Virus record (IMG/VR): IMGVR_UViG_3300036851_000374
Location: 1 to 40,359 of that record
DNA length: 40,359 nucleotides
Direction: 5' to 3' (one strand)
DNA from: a virus
Below, one piece after another: positions 23,134 to 30,408 of the stretch. Under the pieces are notes generated by a model that saw nothing but the letters and a program-made list of their open reading frames with translations, had not been told where the DNA came from and ran no database searches. The position numbers and the translations under genes are program-made. Positions within the stretch are counted from its first letter, which is position 1, and each line of letters starts with the position of its first letter.

Positions 23134-23333
23134 TCTTTGCGATCTCCTACTTGGGGATCTAGGCGGTAGCACTCGTAACCAGATATAGCTTCGACTCTCG
23201 CTCCGATACACTTACCGCAAAGAAGTCCACCACCTAGCGCTTTGTTTGGCGGCTTGATTCGTTCCCACAACTCATCAGGCACGATGATGTCCACCTTATA
23301 GGGATAGCCGCATCCTTGGCATTCGCAGCTCAT
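23130..23333 (-). CDS. Small zinc-ribbon protein, 67 residues
   Basis: MSCECQGCGYPYKVDIIVPD gives a first CxCxxC knuckle, and GGGLLCGKCIGARVEAI a second CxxC, so four ligands for one zinc are present. The segment IIVPDELWERIKP is typical of a known phage zinc-ribbon type. It overlaps the J-domain gene by ATGA. The upstream side is the non-coding att region. Confidence 0.65.
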   Translation of the reverse strand: MSCECQGCGYPYKVDIIVPDELWERIKPPNKALGGGLLCGKCIGARVEAISGYECYRLDPQVGDRKE

Positions 23334-23439
23334 TTGCCTAAGCGCCCTTTCGAAACCCGCGCCAATTCTAGCGCCAAAATAGCGTCAGAACTTAGGCGCT
23401 GATACACTACGATCCTGTTTTGGGCGAACTGCGCCCCGG

Positions 23440-23485
23440 CATGGGGTGCAGGTGGTCGCTGGTTCGAATCCAGTCGCCCCGACCA
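23440..23485 (+). other. Presumed attP core: 3' half of tRNA-Pro(GGG)
   Basis: About 46 bases match the 3' part of a tRNA-Pro from the anticodon loop to CCA: loop ATGGGGT (anticodon GGG), stem GCAGG, variable region, T-arm CTGG-TTCGAAT-CCAG, acceptor strand CGCCCCG, then A and CCA (23483-23485). Bases upstream do not form the 5' half of a tRNA, and 27 of the 30 bases after CCA are unrelated. Tyrosine integrases often use such sites, and reconstruct the host tRNA on integration. The flanking gap (23334-23549) holds no convincing gene. Confidence 0.8.
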
Positions 23486-23549
23486 AAAGAAATCAATCAG
23501 TTGTGGCATTGGTGATGACATCTGATTTCTGCTTGCCTAAGCAAAGCGC

Positions 23550-23777
23550 CTAAGCGCTTTCATCCAATCCGAACCCCGTCCGATCCTGTGCGTCAATGAT
23601 ATGAACCTCGCTCGGAGGTCCGTAATTCCACCGCACATTGCTGATAATTTCTTTGCACTCTTGAAGCATCACTTGCACATCTGGGCGATTGAGCGCTAAC
23701 CCAAGCACGTCCTGTAATTTAGGCAAAGTGTTTTCAAGCTTTTGTAGATCATCTTCTGCAATTTGGAATAGTTTCAT
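23550..23777 (-). CDS. Hypothetical protein, 75 residues
   Basis: Starts MKLFQIAEDDLQKLENTLPK at 23777, fixed by ATGA overlap with the upstream gene. Mostly helical, with LGLALNRPDVQVMLQECKEI and a polar C-terminus. A common type of phage early protein without known function. First gene on the integrase side of the att region. Confidence 0.6.
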   Translation of the reverse strand: MKLFQIAEDDLQKLENTLPKLQDVLGLALNRPDVQVMLQECKEIISNVRWNYGPPSEVHIIDAQDRTGFGLDESA

Positions 23778-23962
23778 CTCGTCACCTCGCGCAACCTTCG
23801 TCGGCAAGCCAAACACGTCACTGCTTCTTTCCGATTCGTCCACAATGCCACTTTGAGATTTATGGGGCGCGGTGTCTTGAAACAAAGTGCTGAAACCCCG
23901 CCATTGCGGTTAATCAAAGCGGCCATATGGTATTTTTTGTGATCATGATATGGGTCGCTCAT
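23774..23962 (-). CDS. Small Cys/His protein, 62 residues
   Basis: MSDPYHDHKKYHMAALINRN opens a basic protein with a CLAC knuckle followed by RRRLREV; another Cys at about residue 27 and several histidines may complete a metal site. ATGA overlaps on both sides. Function unknown. Confidence 0.55.
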   Translation of the reverse strand: MSDPYHDHKKYHMAALINRNGGVSALCFKTPRPINLKVALWTNRKEAVTCLACRRRLREVTR

Positions 23963-24165
23963 CCCGGCTCCTCCTGAATAACAATCACGATTCCTCTGAT
24001 GGAATCTGGCTCATGTATGGGTGGCCGACTCCACATCAAGCCGCCAGCGCATTCGTAGTGCAAGGCTTGATATACCGACTTAGGCATTTTGATTTGTGCT
24101 ATCTCGATGTTGTGCTCCTTAAGCATCGCTTGCGCTGTAAGAATCGCGTTCACCATATCGCTCAT
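23959..24165 (-). CDS. Hypothetical protein, 68 residues
   Basis: ATG 24165 is chosen because CGGAGAG lies about 6 bases before it; a longer in-frame extension would overlap the neighbouring gene heavily. The product MSDMVNAILTAQAMLKEHNI continues with a beta-rich end (RGIVIVIQEEPG). The ribosome binding site is one of three copies of a repeated TTGCCGGAACCGGAGAG-type segment in this block. Function unknown. Confidence 0.55.
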   Translation of the reverse strand: MSDMVNAILTAQAMLKEHNIEIAQIKMPKSVYQALHYECAGGLMWSRPPIHEPDSIRGIVIVIQEEPG

Positions 24166-24188
24166 CGTGGTCTCTCCGGTTCCGGCAA

Positions 24189-24443
24189 TTATGTAATAGG
24201 CCAATAATCTAGCCATCGCAGAAACATAGCGCGTTCCTTTTTCTTCTGGCGTGCTACTTCCGCTTTTTCCTTCTCGTTGGAGGAGGAAGTAACTCGGAGT
24301 GCGTAGGCCCGCGCCTCGCGACATTGTTCGGCCCATATCTGCTTATGAATGAATAATTGCCGTTCGTTGCTGCTATCCTCATGAGTCAGGCCAACATGTT
24401 GTAAGGCGTCAATTTCAATTTGACTTAATGCTTCCTCAATCAT
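24189..24443 (-). CDS. Hypothetical helical protein, 84 residues
   Basis: MIEEALSQIEIDALQHVGLT opens a charged helical protein; the C-terminal third is Lys/Glu-rich (NEKEKAEVARQKKKERA). ATG 24443 overlaps the upstream stop (ATGA) and is preceded by a copy of the repeated CCGGAGAG ribosome-binding segment. Function unknown. Confidence 0.55.
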   Translation of the reverse strand: MIEEALSQIEIDALQHVGLTHEDSSNERQLFIHKQIWAEQCREARAYALRVTSSSNEKEKAEVARQKKKERAMFLRWLDYWPIT

Positions 24444-24640
24444 GTTTTCCTCTCCGGCTCCGGCAAGCGCGCATCGCTCAACACTTCCTGGTATTCAATC
24501 CAATGATTCATCGTTGCGCTTAAATGTTTATTAAGCCATGCGACCCAAGCCTTCGCCAATTCTTCGTCAATCCATTCCCCATGCCCTGAAGCGCCTGTGG
24601 ATTTGATAGACCACGCTACGCGCGCGCATTTTTTTCTCAT
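24440..24640 (-). CDS. Small protein whose C-terminus duplicates the integrase C-terminus
   Basis: A 66-residue protein. The body (CARVAWSIKSTGASGHGEWI) looks like a known short phage protein of unknown role. Its last 14 residues, EVLSDARLPEPERK preceded by Gln/Tyr, repeat the end of the adjacent integrase (REVLSDARLPEPERR). The duplicated DNA also carries the ribosome binding site for the following gene. It overlaps the integrase stop by ATGA. Confidence 0.6.
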   Translation of the reverse strand: MRKKCARVAWSIKSTGASGHGEWIDEELAKAWVAWLNKHLSATMNHWIEYQEVLSDARLPEPERKT

Positions 24641-24705
24641 CTTCTCTCCGGTTCTGGCAATCTCGCATCCGATAACACTTCCCGGTACTGATCCAAATAT
24701 CCTTC
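24446..24705 (-). repeat. Direct repeat covering the integrase 3' end and a ribosome-binding segment
   Basis: About 45-base copies lie at roughly 24447-24495 and 24646-24694. Both encode EVLSDARLPEPER and contain the TGCC.GA.CCGGAGAG segment before the next start. A third copy of only the ribosome-binding part is near 24172-24188. The pattern suggests local duplication that created or captured small genes behind int. Confidence 0.65.
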
Positions 24706-25680
24706 GGTCGTCGCCAGATTCTTATGCGCCGCCGCCTTCTTGATTTCCTCCCGGCTGTATCCAAGCCGGTCCATCTGTGCGAGCGAGTACGCCCGAATGT
24801 CGCGCGTGGTCACGCCCTCTGCTCCAGCTTTTGCTCGGGCCCGCTTCCACATCGAATTCAATCCTGACTTCGTGAATGCGGTCCCGCCGGCCGTTTGAAT
24901 GATGAAAGCATTCCCACCGGGGAGCGCCTTCACTCTGGCCAGCGATCGCGCGCGCTCGAGCTCCCGCTGGATCTCCGGCGTGATCAGCACCGAGACGTCG
25001 GCGCCGCTTGAATCTTCGGTCTTGGTCGGCGTGAAGTGAATCCGCCCGTCGCTTATCTGCGACTCGCGCAAGAGTCTGATTTCGGTTGGTCGCTGCCTTG
25101 ACAAATAAGTCAATCGCAGGAAGCACTGCCCGATTGGCGGCAGTGTGTCGTAGAGCGCCCAATAGATTTTTGCAGTGAAACGGCCCTTGCGTTTCTTCGG
25201 CGCCTTGAGCCGGATTTCCGCGCAGGGGTTGACCTTGATCCAATCATTCCGATAGACGATGCACCAGGAAAAGAAGGTGGACAGCCGCGCCTTGTAGCTG
25301 CGCCGCGCGGTGGGAACTTCGGCAAAGTTCGACAGGAAGTCCAGCACATCTTTCGGAGTGACTTCGCCGACGTCAAACTCGATGAAGGATTGCTCGATAA
25401 CCTCGAACATGCGCTCATATTCTTTGCGCACGTCATAGTTTTTGAGTTCGGGGAGCTTCGCCTTGAGAAAAGCAGCGATGCACTTTCCCATGTTGCCGCC
25501 GACTTTGGCATCCTCGCCGAGAAAGGCGGCGAGCGCATCGAGAAGCGCCTGCTCGCCATCCTCGATTTTGGTGAGCGGATTCCACTTCTGCTTCGGGCGC
25601 CCGGTTTTCGGATTGCGCTCGGCGAGGTCTTGGATGTAGTAGTTGCGGTTGTGTGATTGGACAACGCGGGTGATTTTCAT
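24637..25680 (-). CDS. int: Tyrosine-type site-specific integrase
   Basis: A 347-residue phage integrase that would recombine attP with the host tRNA-Pro gene. An N-terminal arm-binding part (QSHNRNYYIQDLAERNPKTG) and a core-binding SAM-like domain (about 60-160) precede the catalytic domain. Active-site residues visible are Arg197 (RQRPTEI), Lys220, Arg296, His319 and the nucleophile Tyr328 (AAHKNLATTEGYL). The usual His of the HxxR box is Arg293 (RDIR), a tolerated but less common variant. The gene points towards the presumed attP about 1.2 kb away, with five small genes between them. Confidence 0.88.
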   Translation of the reverse strand: MKITRVVQSHNRNYYIQDLAERNPKTGRPKQKWNPLTKIEDGEQALLDALAAFLGEDAKVGGNMGKCIAAFLKAKLPELKNYDVRKEYERMFEVIEQSFIEFDVGEVTPKDVLDFLSNFAEVPTARRSYKARLSTFFSWCIVYRNDWIKVNPCAEIRLKAPKKRKGRFTAKIYWALYDTLPPIGQCFLRLTYLSRQRPTEIRLLRESQISDGRIHFTPTKTEDSSGADVSVLITPEIQRELERARSLARVKALPGGNAFIIQTAGGTAFTKSGLNSMWKRARAKAGAEGVTTRDIRAYSLAQMDRLGYSREEIKKAAAHKNLATTEGYLDQYREVLSDARLPEPERR

Positions 25681-25681
25681 C

Positions 25682-25876
25682 TCAAAAGCCTATTCCGTGC
25701 CCGTAGTGATACTTCTTGCACACTCGGCACTTGTACCCACGCATATAACCCCAGCGTGACAATTGTTTCCACGGTCGTCGTGCGGCCGCTTCTGCGGCCT
25801 CCATGGTTTCGTATTGTTGCTTACCGCTGCACTCGCTACGCCGTTTTGGCCTGATCTTCGCGCGCGGTTTGGTCAC
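25682..25876 (-). CDS. Basic CxxC protein upstream of int, 64 residues
   Basis: GTG 25876 is chosen by GTGA overlap with the upstream gene and the GGAGGA motif before it. Highly basic N-terminus (MTKPRAKIRPKRRSECSGKQ) and a C-terminal YKCRVCKKYHYGHG zinc-knuckle. A small DNA- or RNA-binding protein is likely; a role as recombination directionality factor is possible from position but not shown. Confidence 0.55.
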   Translation of the reverse strand: MTKPRAKIRPKRRSECSGKQQYETMEAAEAAARRPWKQLSRWGYMRGYKCRVCKKYHYGHGIGF

Positions 25877-26073
25877 GGCGTCCTCCCCGGCAGCGATCGG
25901 CGTTCTACCCGTTCCCCGCATTTTTTACACCGCGCCCAGCGTTTGCTAGTGACTCGTGTGCCGAATCCGCACTTGTGGCACATCGCGCCGACGTACAGCA
26001 AAGCAACGAGGAAAAACTCGAGCCCGCGCTTAATTGCTAATGGGTGCTCAACTTCAATGCGCCAATTTTTCAC
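25873..26073 (-). CDS. Zinc-ribbon protein with hydrophobic segment, 66 residues
   Basis: GTG start (GTGA overlap with the DUF4224 gene; GGGGAG in front). A hydrophobic stretch (LEFFLVALLYVGAM) is followed by CHKCGFGTRV and CKKCGERVERR, two CxxC pairs that can hold one zinc. Unknown function. Confidence 0.55.
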   Translation of the reverse strand: MKNWRIEVEHPLAIKRGLEFFLVALLYVGAMCHKCGFGTRVTSKRWARCKKCGERVERRSLPGRTP

Positions 26074-26312
26074 GTCGTTCTCCCCGGAACCGGATGCACC
26101 CTCGGACCACTATTGTCCCCCCGGCTTCGGCTCGGCTCAACGGCGCCGGCGCACACCGCCTCATAGTGCGCGCGCTCAAGAATGACGCCGCCTTTCCGCG
26201 AAAGCCGCGCGCGCCAGAAACCGCGGGCGTGAAGTTCCTCGAGTATCTTGTTGGATTGATACCAACCTGTGATCTCGTAGAGCTCATCTTCGTCAAGACG
26301 GATTGATGCCAC
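26070..26312 (-). CDS. DUF4224-family protein
   Basis: An 80-residue protein whose first 55 residues (MASIRLDEDELYEITGWYQS, then LEELHARGFWRARLSRKG) follow the DUF4224 pattern L(T/D)EDEL.EITG...P..Q...L...GF. The family is common next to phage integrases and may play an excisionase-like or regulatory part. The C-terminal 25 residues are basic and probably disordered. GTGA overlap downstream. Confidence 0.7.
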   Translation of the reverse strand: MASIRLDEDELYEITGWYQSNKILEELHARGFWRARLSRKGGVILERAHYEAVCAGAVEPSRSRGDNSGPRVHPVPGRTT

Positions 26313-26315
26313 GGT

Positions 26316-26690
26316 TTACCCCACCCGTTTGAGGTCGTTTTCACCAAAATAGAAAAGGCCCTTGCTTAGCGAGTCATCGGCATCGAACTGAACGGCGAAT
26401 GCAAACCCTTTGCTGCCGCACTCAGCCGCAACAACTGTTCCTATTGCGCCTTGGACAAGAATGCCCTTATATCCAAGCCAACCATATCGTGTCTTTTCAT
26501 TTATCTCTGGGGTTGCTCTAAGCCTTACTCGATCACCTACCTTGAATGGCGCGAATCGCTGTATCAAGAGGTCATAGGAGGCCACCAGTTCAGTGAGGTA
26601 ATAGTCAAACGGTCCGCTGCTGAAAAGACTAAAAGCCTCTTCCATTAGCTTCGTGGCTTTTCTGATGTTCTCGATTTTATTGATACTCAC
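26316..26690 (-). CDS. Hypothetical protein with a beta-barrel (KOW/SH3-like) half
   Basis: A 124-residue protein: a helical N-terminal half (MSINKIENIRKATKLMEEAF) and a C-terminal beta half starting FAPFKVGDRVRLRATPEI, the FKVGDRVRL pattern of SH3/KOW-like barrels, ending with FYFGENDLKRVG. Such domains often bind nucleic acid or proteins. ATGA overlap with the upstream gene. Confidence 0.6.
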   Translation of the reverse strand: MSINKIENIRKATKLMEEAFSLFSSGPFDYYLTELVASYDLLIQRFAPFKVGDRVRLRATPEINEKTRYGWLGYKGILVQGAIGTVVAAECGSKGFAFAVQFDADDSLSKGLFYFGENDLKRVG

Positions 26691-26995
26691 TGGCTCAACT
26701 CCTCCATTCGGCGCTCAAGCTCGGTGACGCGCTTCTCCAGCGGCTCCATCGCATTTACCCGCCGCTCCAGCACATCAACCTTGGCGTGGAGCACGATGAC
26801 GTTGCGGCTCCGGTTATTCCAAGCATCTCGACAGGGGTCTTTACAAAAGCGCTGCCATGATACTTTTCGCTTGTATGGCTCCCCGCACTCATCGCAGATT
26901 GGAGTGTGCTGTGGCTGCTCTACATGCATGCTAGATGGCATTGCGGTTAGTGTTGTCGGCCAGTTCACGCAGCGATAGGTTCTACCACGCGGCAT
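26687..26995 (-). CDS. Zinc-finger/coiled-coil protein, 102 residues
   Basis: Residues about 34-56 (CDECGEPYKRKVSWQRFCKD, then PC) form a Cys4 zinc finger like that of small phage DNA-binding proteins. The C-terminal half is a coiled coil (LERRVNAMEPLEKRVTELER), suggesting dimerisation. Start could be ATG 26995 or ATG 26929. Possibly a transcription factor or DNA-binding accessory protein of the early operon. Confidence 0.6.
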   Translation of the reverse strand: MPRGRTYRCVNWPTTLTAMPSSMHVEQPQHTPICDECGEPYKRKVSWQRFCKDPCRDAWNNRSRNVIVLHAKVDVLERRVNAMEPLEKRVTELERRMEELSQ

Positions 26996-26996
26996 T

Positions 26997-27257
26997 TCAA
27001 TGCTTCCCCTCCCATTTGGTGTGGGCGGCGGTGAGCTTTGCGTGCAGATTTTTTAGGCCGAAATAAATAGCCTCGATCTCCTTGACCGCGATAATCGAAT
27101 CCAGCGCATGGAGTTCAGTCAGCGCGTCCAGCCAACCGAGCATTTGCGTGGCCATCTGATCTGCCATATGCAGTGCATCGTGCTCATCCAATTGATTGAG
27201 CATCTTTGCGTCCGATGCCTTAAGTTGCCCGTTTGGTTGCAGAATGACTTTGCTCAT
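26997..27257 (-). CDS. Hypothetical helical protein, 86 residues
   Basis: MSKVILQPNGQLKASDAKML opens an all-helical protein (ADQMATQMLGWLDALTELHA). ATGA overlap with the 28-residue gene upstream. No recognised family. Confidence 0.6.
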   Translation of the reverse strand: MSKVILQPNGQLKASDAKMLNQLDEHDALHMADQMATQMLGWLDALTELHALDSIIAVKEIEAIYFGLKNLHAKLTAAHTKWEGKH

Positions 27258-27340
27258 GGTGTTCCATCGTCGAGCTTGCGAATGTCATTGGTCCCGAGCA
27301 GGCCCGTCAACTGCTGTATTTTCTGTCCGATGGATTTCAT
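27254..27340 (-). CDS. 28-residue peptide gene
   Basis: ATG 27340 to TGA 27254-27256 encodes MKSIGQKIQQLTGLLGTNDI followed by RKLDDGTP. Both ends overlap neighbouring genes by ATGA, the rule in this operon, which argues that this tiny frame is translated. An amphipathic helix is likely; function unknown. Confidence 0.5.
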   Translation of the reverse strand: MKSIGQKIQQLTGLLGTNDIRKLDDGTP

Positions 27341-27600
27341 AATTCAGCGCCTAATCGCTGATTGCGTTTATCCAACCAAGCTCTCAGTTCGGCGATCATC
27401 CGATCAAAATCGAAGTAGTAGCGCGGCCATCCATCCTGGTGATCGATGTCGAGTTCGAGTTCACTTCCCATATCGGGAAAAATCTTCGCGATATAATTGC
27501 CGCGGTCGCAGTAGTAAGGACGTTGTTCAATCGTGATTTCGCACTCACGCCCGCGTAGGCTCCAATAATCTTGTTTTTCGATGAGTTCAGCGATTGCCAT
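27337..27600 (-). CDS. Hypothetical protein, 87 residues
   Basis: Begins MAIAELIEKQDYWSLRGREC; beta-rich middle (YYCDRGNYIAKIFPDMGSEL) and a helical end (RMIAELRAWLDKRNQRLG). Resembles small phage early proteins of unknown function. ATGA overlap downstream; 31 non-coding bases separate it from the next gene upstream. Confidence 0.6.
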   Translation of the reverse strand: MAIAELIEKQDYWSLRGRECEITIEQRPYYCDRGNYIAKIFPDMGSELELDIDHQDGWPRYYFDFDRMIAELRAWLDKRNQRLGAEL

Positions 27601-27631
27601 GAGCGATCTGTTCAGCGAGGATGATCATTTC

Positions 27632-27841
27632 CTAATCCGGTAACTTCCGCTTCGGCCAGCGCGCCATCGCGAGCGCAATCTGTTCTGCTTCGGCAATTTT
27701 TGTGGGGTTCACTCCAACAATCTTCGCGACATTCACCCATAAATGAACGATCTCTGGGGCGAGCTTGTCTTGCGCCCGAAGCACGAAGATCGGCTCGTCA
27801 TCGCCGGCTTTTTGCAAACAGGTGGAGGTATGTTTATTCAT
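27632..27841 (-). CDS. Hypothetical protein, 69 residues
   Basis: Carries KAGDDEPIFVLRAQDKLAPE, a recurrent motif of small phage proteins encoded near recombination genes, followed by a helical end with WVNVAKIVGVNPTKIAEAEQ. ATGA overlap upstream. Function unknown; the motif family is seen in many beta- and gammaproteobacterial phages. Confidence 0.6.
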   Translation of the reverse strand: MNKHTSTCLQKAGDDEPIFVLRAQDKLAPEIVHLWVNVAKIVGVNPTKIAEAEQIALAMARWPKRKLPD

Positions 27842-28326
27842 GCGTTCTCTCCCGGCGGCGTCACCGAAACCTCAACGTCTTGCTGGATCATGCTGCAGAG
27901 CTTGCCTAGATCGCGTTCGCTCGGATGCGCCTGCACGCGAAATGTCAACTTGACCGTGCCGCCTTCCATCGGCTCAAGTTGGAAGTTGTTGACGCCGCAC
28001 ATGTCGAGCTCGATGTCCTTGCCGGAGACTGGCGTATGCACGCTGACGCTGGCGCCGATGATCTCTGTGGTCCACTTGAGCGGGAGTCCAAGCGCCTTGT
28101 AGCGCAGATTCGGCGCTTCGTGAATTTGATCCACGAGGTCGTTCACGACGGACTCGTCCTTGAAATAGAGCAGGGATTTCAGCGTGGGGTGGAAGAAGGC
28201 GAGACATCCGTTGTCCATGTTCGCTTCGAGTTTCAAGTCTGCCGCGATAACGTGCTCCTCGCCATGGCGCTCCGCGCGCGGATTAACGTCCGCTAGTTTT
28301 ACCTGCTGGCGTTCAAGGCTGAACAT
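27838..28326 (-). CDS. Conserved phage early protein, 162 residues
   Basis: A beta-rich acidic protein (MFSLERQQVKLADVNPRAER...) with alternating strand motifs such as LKWTTEIIGASVSVHTPVSG and a C-terminal VKLTFRVQAHPSERDLGKLC. It is of the kind encoded beside phage annealing/exonuclease genes and could be a DNA-binding accessory, but this is inferred from position. Overlaps the upstream gene by 14 bases. Confidence 0.6.
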   Translation of the reverse strand: MFSLERQQVKLADVNPRAERHGEEHVIAADLKLEANMDNGCLAFFHPTLKSLLYFKDESVVNDLVDQIHEAPNLRYKALGLPLKWTTEIIGASVSVHTPVSGKDIELDMCGVNNFQLEPMEGGTVKLTFRVQAHPSERDLGKLCSMIQQDVEVSVTPPGENA

Positions 28327-28504
28327 TGGCGTCCTCCACTGACACCTCTGCCGTCAACAAATCGACAAGTTCTTGTTGACCCGCAACCTTGCACACGATG
28401 TTCTTCGTCACGTGTTTGATCGCTTGCGCGCGGCTCTGCGCACGCACTAAACGACAAAGAGGCTCGTCTTTGCCGTTGACTACGACGTAAATTCGGTCTT
28501 TCAT
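28313..28504 (-). CDS. Hypothetical protein, 63 residues
   Basis: MKDRIYVVVNGKDEPLCRLV opens a small alpha/beta protein with RAQAIKHVTKNIVCKVAGQQ; the pattern V.VNG...P.RLVRA.S.A.A..HV is common among small phage proteins. Positioned between the annealing-protein candidate and the 162-residue protein. Function unknown. Confidence 0.6.
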   Translation of the reverse strand: MKDRIYVVVNGKDEPLCRLVRAQSRAQAIKHVTKNIVCKVAGQQELVDLLTAEVSVEDANVQP

Positions 28505-28513
28505 GTCTGTCTC

Positions 28514-29530
28514 CTATTTGGTTTCGGTTAATTCGGCGCGGCGGGATTTGTACCGCTCTCTCGCCTGCTTGCGCTCTTCCTCTTTGTCAATCGCATCAAT
28601 GAGCGTGCCATCGGCATCCAGAACATCGATATCCGTCGTCTTGTCGAAGCGGTCAAGCAGCCAAGCGAGCAGGACTTTCGGCGCTTCGTTTTTCTTCGTT
28701 ATATCCGGATCTGGAGTGCTATCCTTCGCCTTGCGCAAGCGTTGCTTGACGGCTTCGGTTTGCGTCGCAGGCTGCTCTGCCGAGCCCTTCGGCGGAAACG
28801 CCTGTTCGACTGTGGTTTCGCCTTCCCTGATCGCGGTCAAGAGCCCGCGCAAAGTGACTAGATGCTCCAGCGTGATGTCCTCGCGCCCAGTCACATTCAG
28901 CGTTTCAAAAATTCGTTCTTCAGAGACGCCAAAACCTTGGAATGCCTTCATTGCATCGGCGCGGCGGTTCTCGAGCGTTTTGAAATCGCCCATCACGGTT
29001 TTGCGCGCCGCGGCGTAGACATCGCTCCAGAATGCCTTGGGAATACCTTTCATGATCGCGTTACGAAGTGCGATCGAGCATGCTGCATTGGCGGTGACAC
29101 CGATCATGTCGGCCTTGTAGCGCCGCCCATGCTTGTCAGTGATTCGGCGCTTGACTTCGTAGCCAATTTTGACGTTCCTTTGCATGTCCCAAAAAATGCC
29201 CTGCGCAGTGACGAATTGCTCGCCTTCGTCGACGGTGCGCGCAGCGGCGTAGCAATTTCCCCAAGCCGACGCCAGCACTTCAGCGAGTCTTGCGCTCGGG
29301 CCTTCGATGACCTTGCCGTCACGTGGCAGCGCGTAGAAGCATTCCTCGGCGATCGTTTCGTTGAGCGAGACCATCGCCAGCGCTTCGTCGCGGAATTGCT
29401 TGATGGACCGCGGATAGCGCTTGGCCGTAGTGACCTGCATATTGATCTCGCTCGCATTCAACTGCGCGAGCGTTGAGGCGTCCATTTCGACGACCGGAAG
29501 GTCGCGTTCAAATGTTTCGGGCTGATTCAT
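28514..29530 (-). CDS. Putative recombination protein (candidate single-strand annealing protein)
   Basis: A 338-residue protein directly behind the YqaJ-type nuclease, sharing an ATGA overlap with it. The central block (EGPSARLAEVLASAWGNCYA at 76-95, then AQGIFWDMQRNVKIGYEVKR and MIGVTANAACSIALRNAIMK) is strongly patterned and seems conserved in phages. It lacks motifs I can assign to RecT, Erf or Rad52 types. The C-terminal third is charged and probably flexible. Exonuclease/annealing pairs normally lie together, so a distant RecT-like or new annealing family is the best inference. Confidence 0.55.
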   Translation of the reverse strand: MNQPETFERDLPVVEMDASTLAQLNASEINMQVTTAKRYPRSIKQFRDEALAMVSLNETIAEECFYALPRDGKVIEGPSARLAEVLASAWGNCYAAARTVDEGEQFVTAQGIFWDMQRNVKIGYEVKRRITDKHGRRYKADMIGVTANAACSIALRNAIMKGIPKAFWSDVYAAARKTVMGDFKTLENRRADAMKAFQGFGVSEERIFETLNVTGREDITLEHLVTLRGLLTAIREGETTVEQAFPPKGSAEQPATQTEAVKQRLRKAKDSTPDPDITKKNEAPKVLLAWLLDRFDKTTDIDVLDADGTLIDAIDKEEERKQARERYKSRRAELTETK

Positions 29531-30408
29531 TCTTTTGGTCCTTTCAATAAAAATGTCCTCACTCCGGGCGAGGTTTTAATGAATTGATCGTAAATTTGCG
29601 GATGCGCTTCTCTGAACGCTAACTTATCAAAGCGATGACTCTCTCGGCATTGCTTCCAAGTCGCTAATGGTTTTCCTTGATAGACAAGCGTATCGGCTTC
29701 GCCCATAAAACGTTTGATGAAGAGCTCTAATTGTTTTTCTTCCATTTCGTGTGTTTTCATCTGGCCGCGTAGCAGTGCGAGATGCAGCGCAGTCATCGCG
29801 ATTTCATACGGTGCCTCGACTTCTATCGCCTTGGAGGTGCGATAACGTAATTGAACATCCTCGAGCGTCACTGGCTCCGGCGGTTCCTGGCGTTTAACGC
29901 GCCCCCAAAATTCGCGCTCGGCTTCGGTGATAAGCTCAATCAGTTCATCGTCGCGTTCTATCCGATAAAGTTTGAAATCGCGGCCGGCGATGAGCACCGG
30001 CACGTAAGCCAAGACAAACCCGGTCACTGCGAACTGATGCTGAATTTGGATGATGTATGGCTGCGGGATTTCGTCGGTATTTTCTTCGCCGAAATCGTGC
30101 GCGGTCGCGCTTGTTTTTGCTTCGACAAGCGCATCACGGGAAATGCCGTCAATCGTTGCCCAGCGCCAGGGGTTTGCCGGATCAATAATCTTCGCCCCGC
30201 GGCGGGTCACTGGCATTCCGGTTTGCTTGGTGAATGCATCTAGCGTCACTGACTCAAGCGCTTTGCCGATTTCCATGGCAAGCGTGGTCGGCTGCTGCGG
30301 CAACTGGCCGAGTTTTTCAAGAAATAACGTTAGAGGTGTTTTCCAAGGCGAAATACCGAGCGCTGCCGGCGCGTCGGATGCCCCCAGTCCCTCTCGACGG
30401 TCAGTCAT
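29527..30408 (-). CDS. YqaJ-like recombination exonuclease
   Basis: A 293-residue PD-(D/E)XK nuclease of the YqaJ/lambda-exonuclease type. The N-terminal GLGASDAPAALGISPWKTPL (7-26) is the family hallmark. Active-site residues Asp87 (TIDG), Glu96 and Lys98 (VEAKT) follow the D-x8-E-x-K spacing. It would resect double-strand ends 5' to 3' and feed the annealing protein. ATGA overlaps join it to both neighbours. The C-terminal helices (about 185-293) are family extension. Confidence 0.82.
   Translation of the reverse strand: MTDRREGLGASDAPAALGISPWKTPLTLFLEKLGQLPQQPTTLAMEIGKALESVTLDAFTKQTGMPVTRRGAKIIDPANPWRWATIDGISRDALVEAKTSATAHDFGEENTDEIPQPYIIQIQHQFAVTGFVLAYVPVLIAGRDFKLYRIERDDELIELITEAEREFWGRVKRQEPPEPVTLEDVQLRYRTSKAIEVEAPYEIAMTALHLALLRGQMKTHEMEEKQLELFIKRFMGEADTLVYQGKPLATWKQCRESHRFDKLAFREAHPQIYDQFIKTSPGVRTFLLKGPKE

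Noticed and set aside
23330-23521. Minus-strand 63-codon frame over the att region
   Set aside because: Its N-terminal half is antisense tRNA-Pro (GRLDSNQRPPAPHAG type). The 3' overlap with the zinc-ribbon gene is probably chance.
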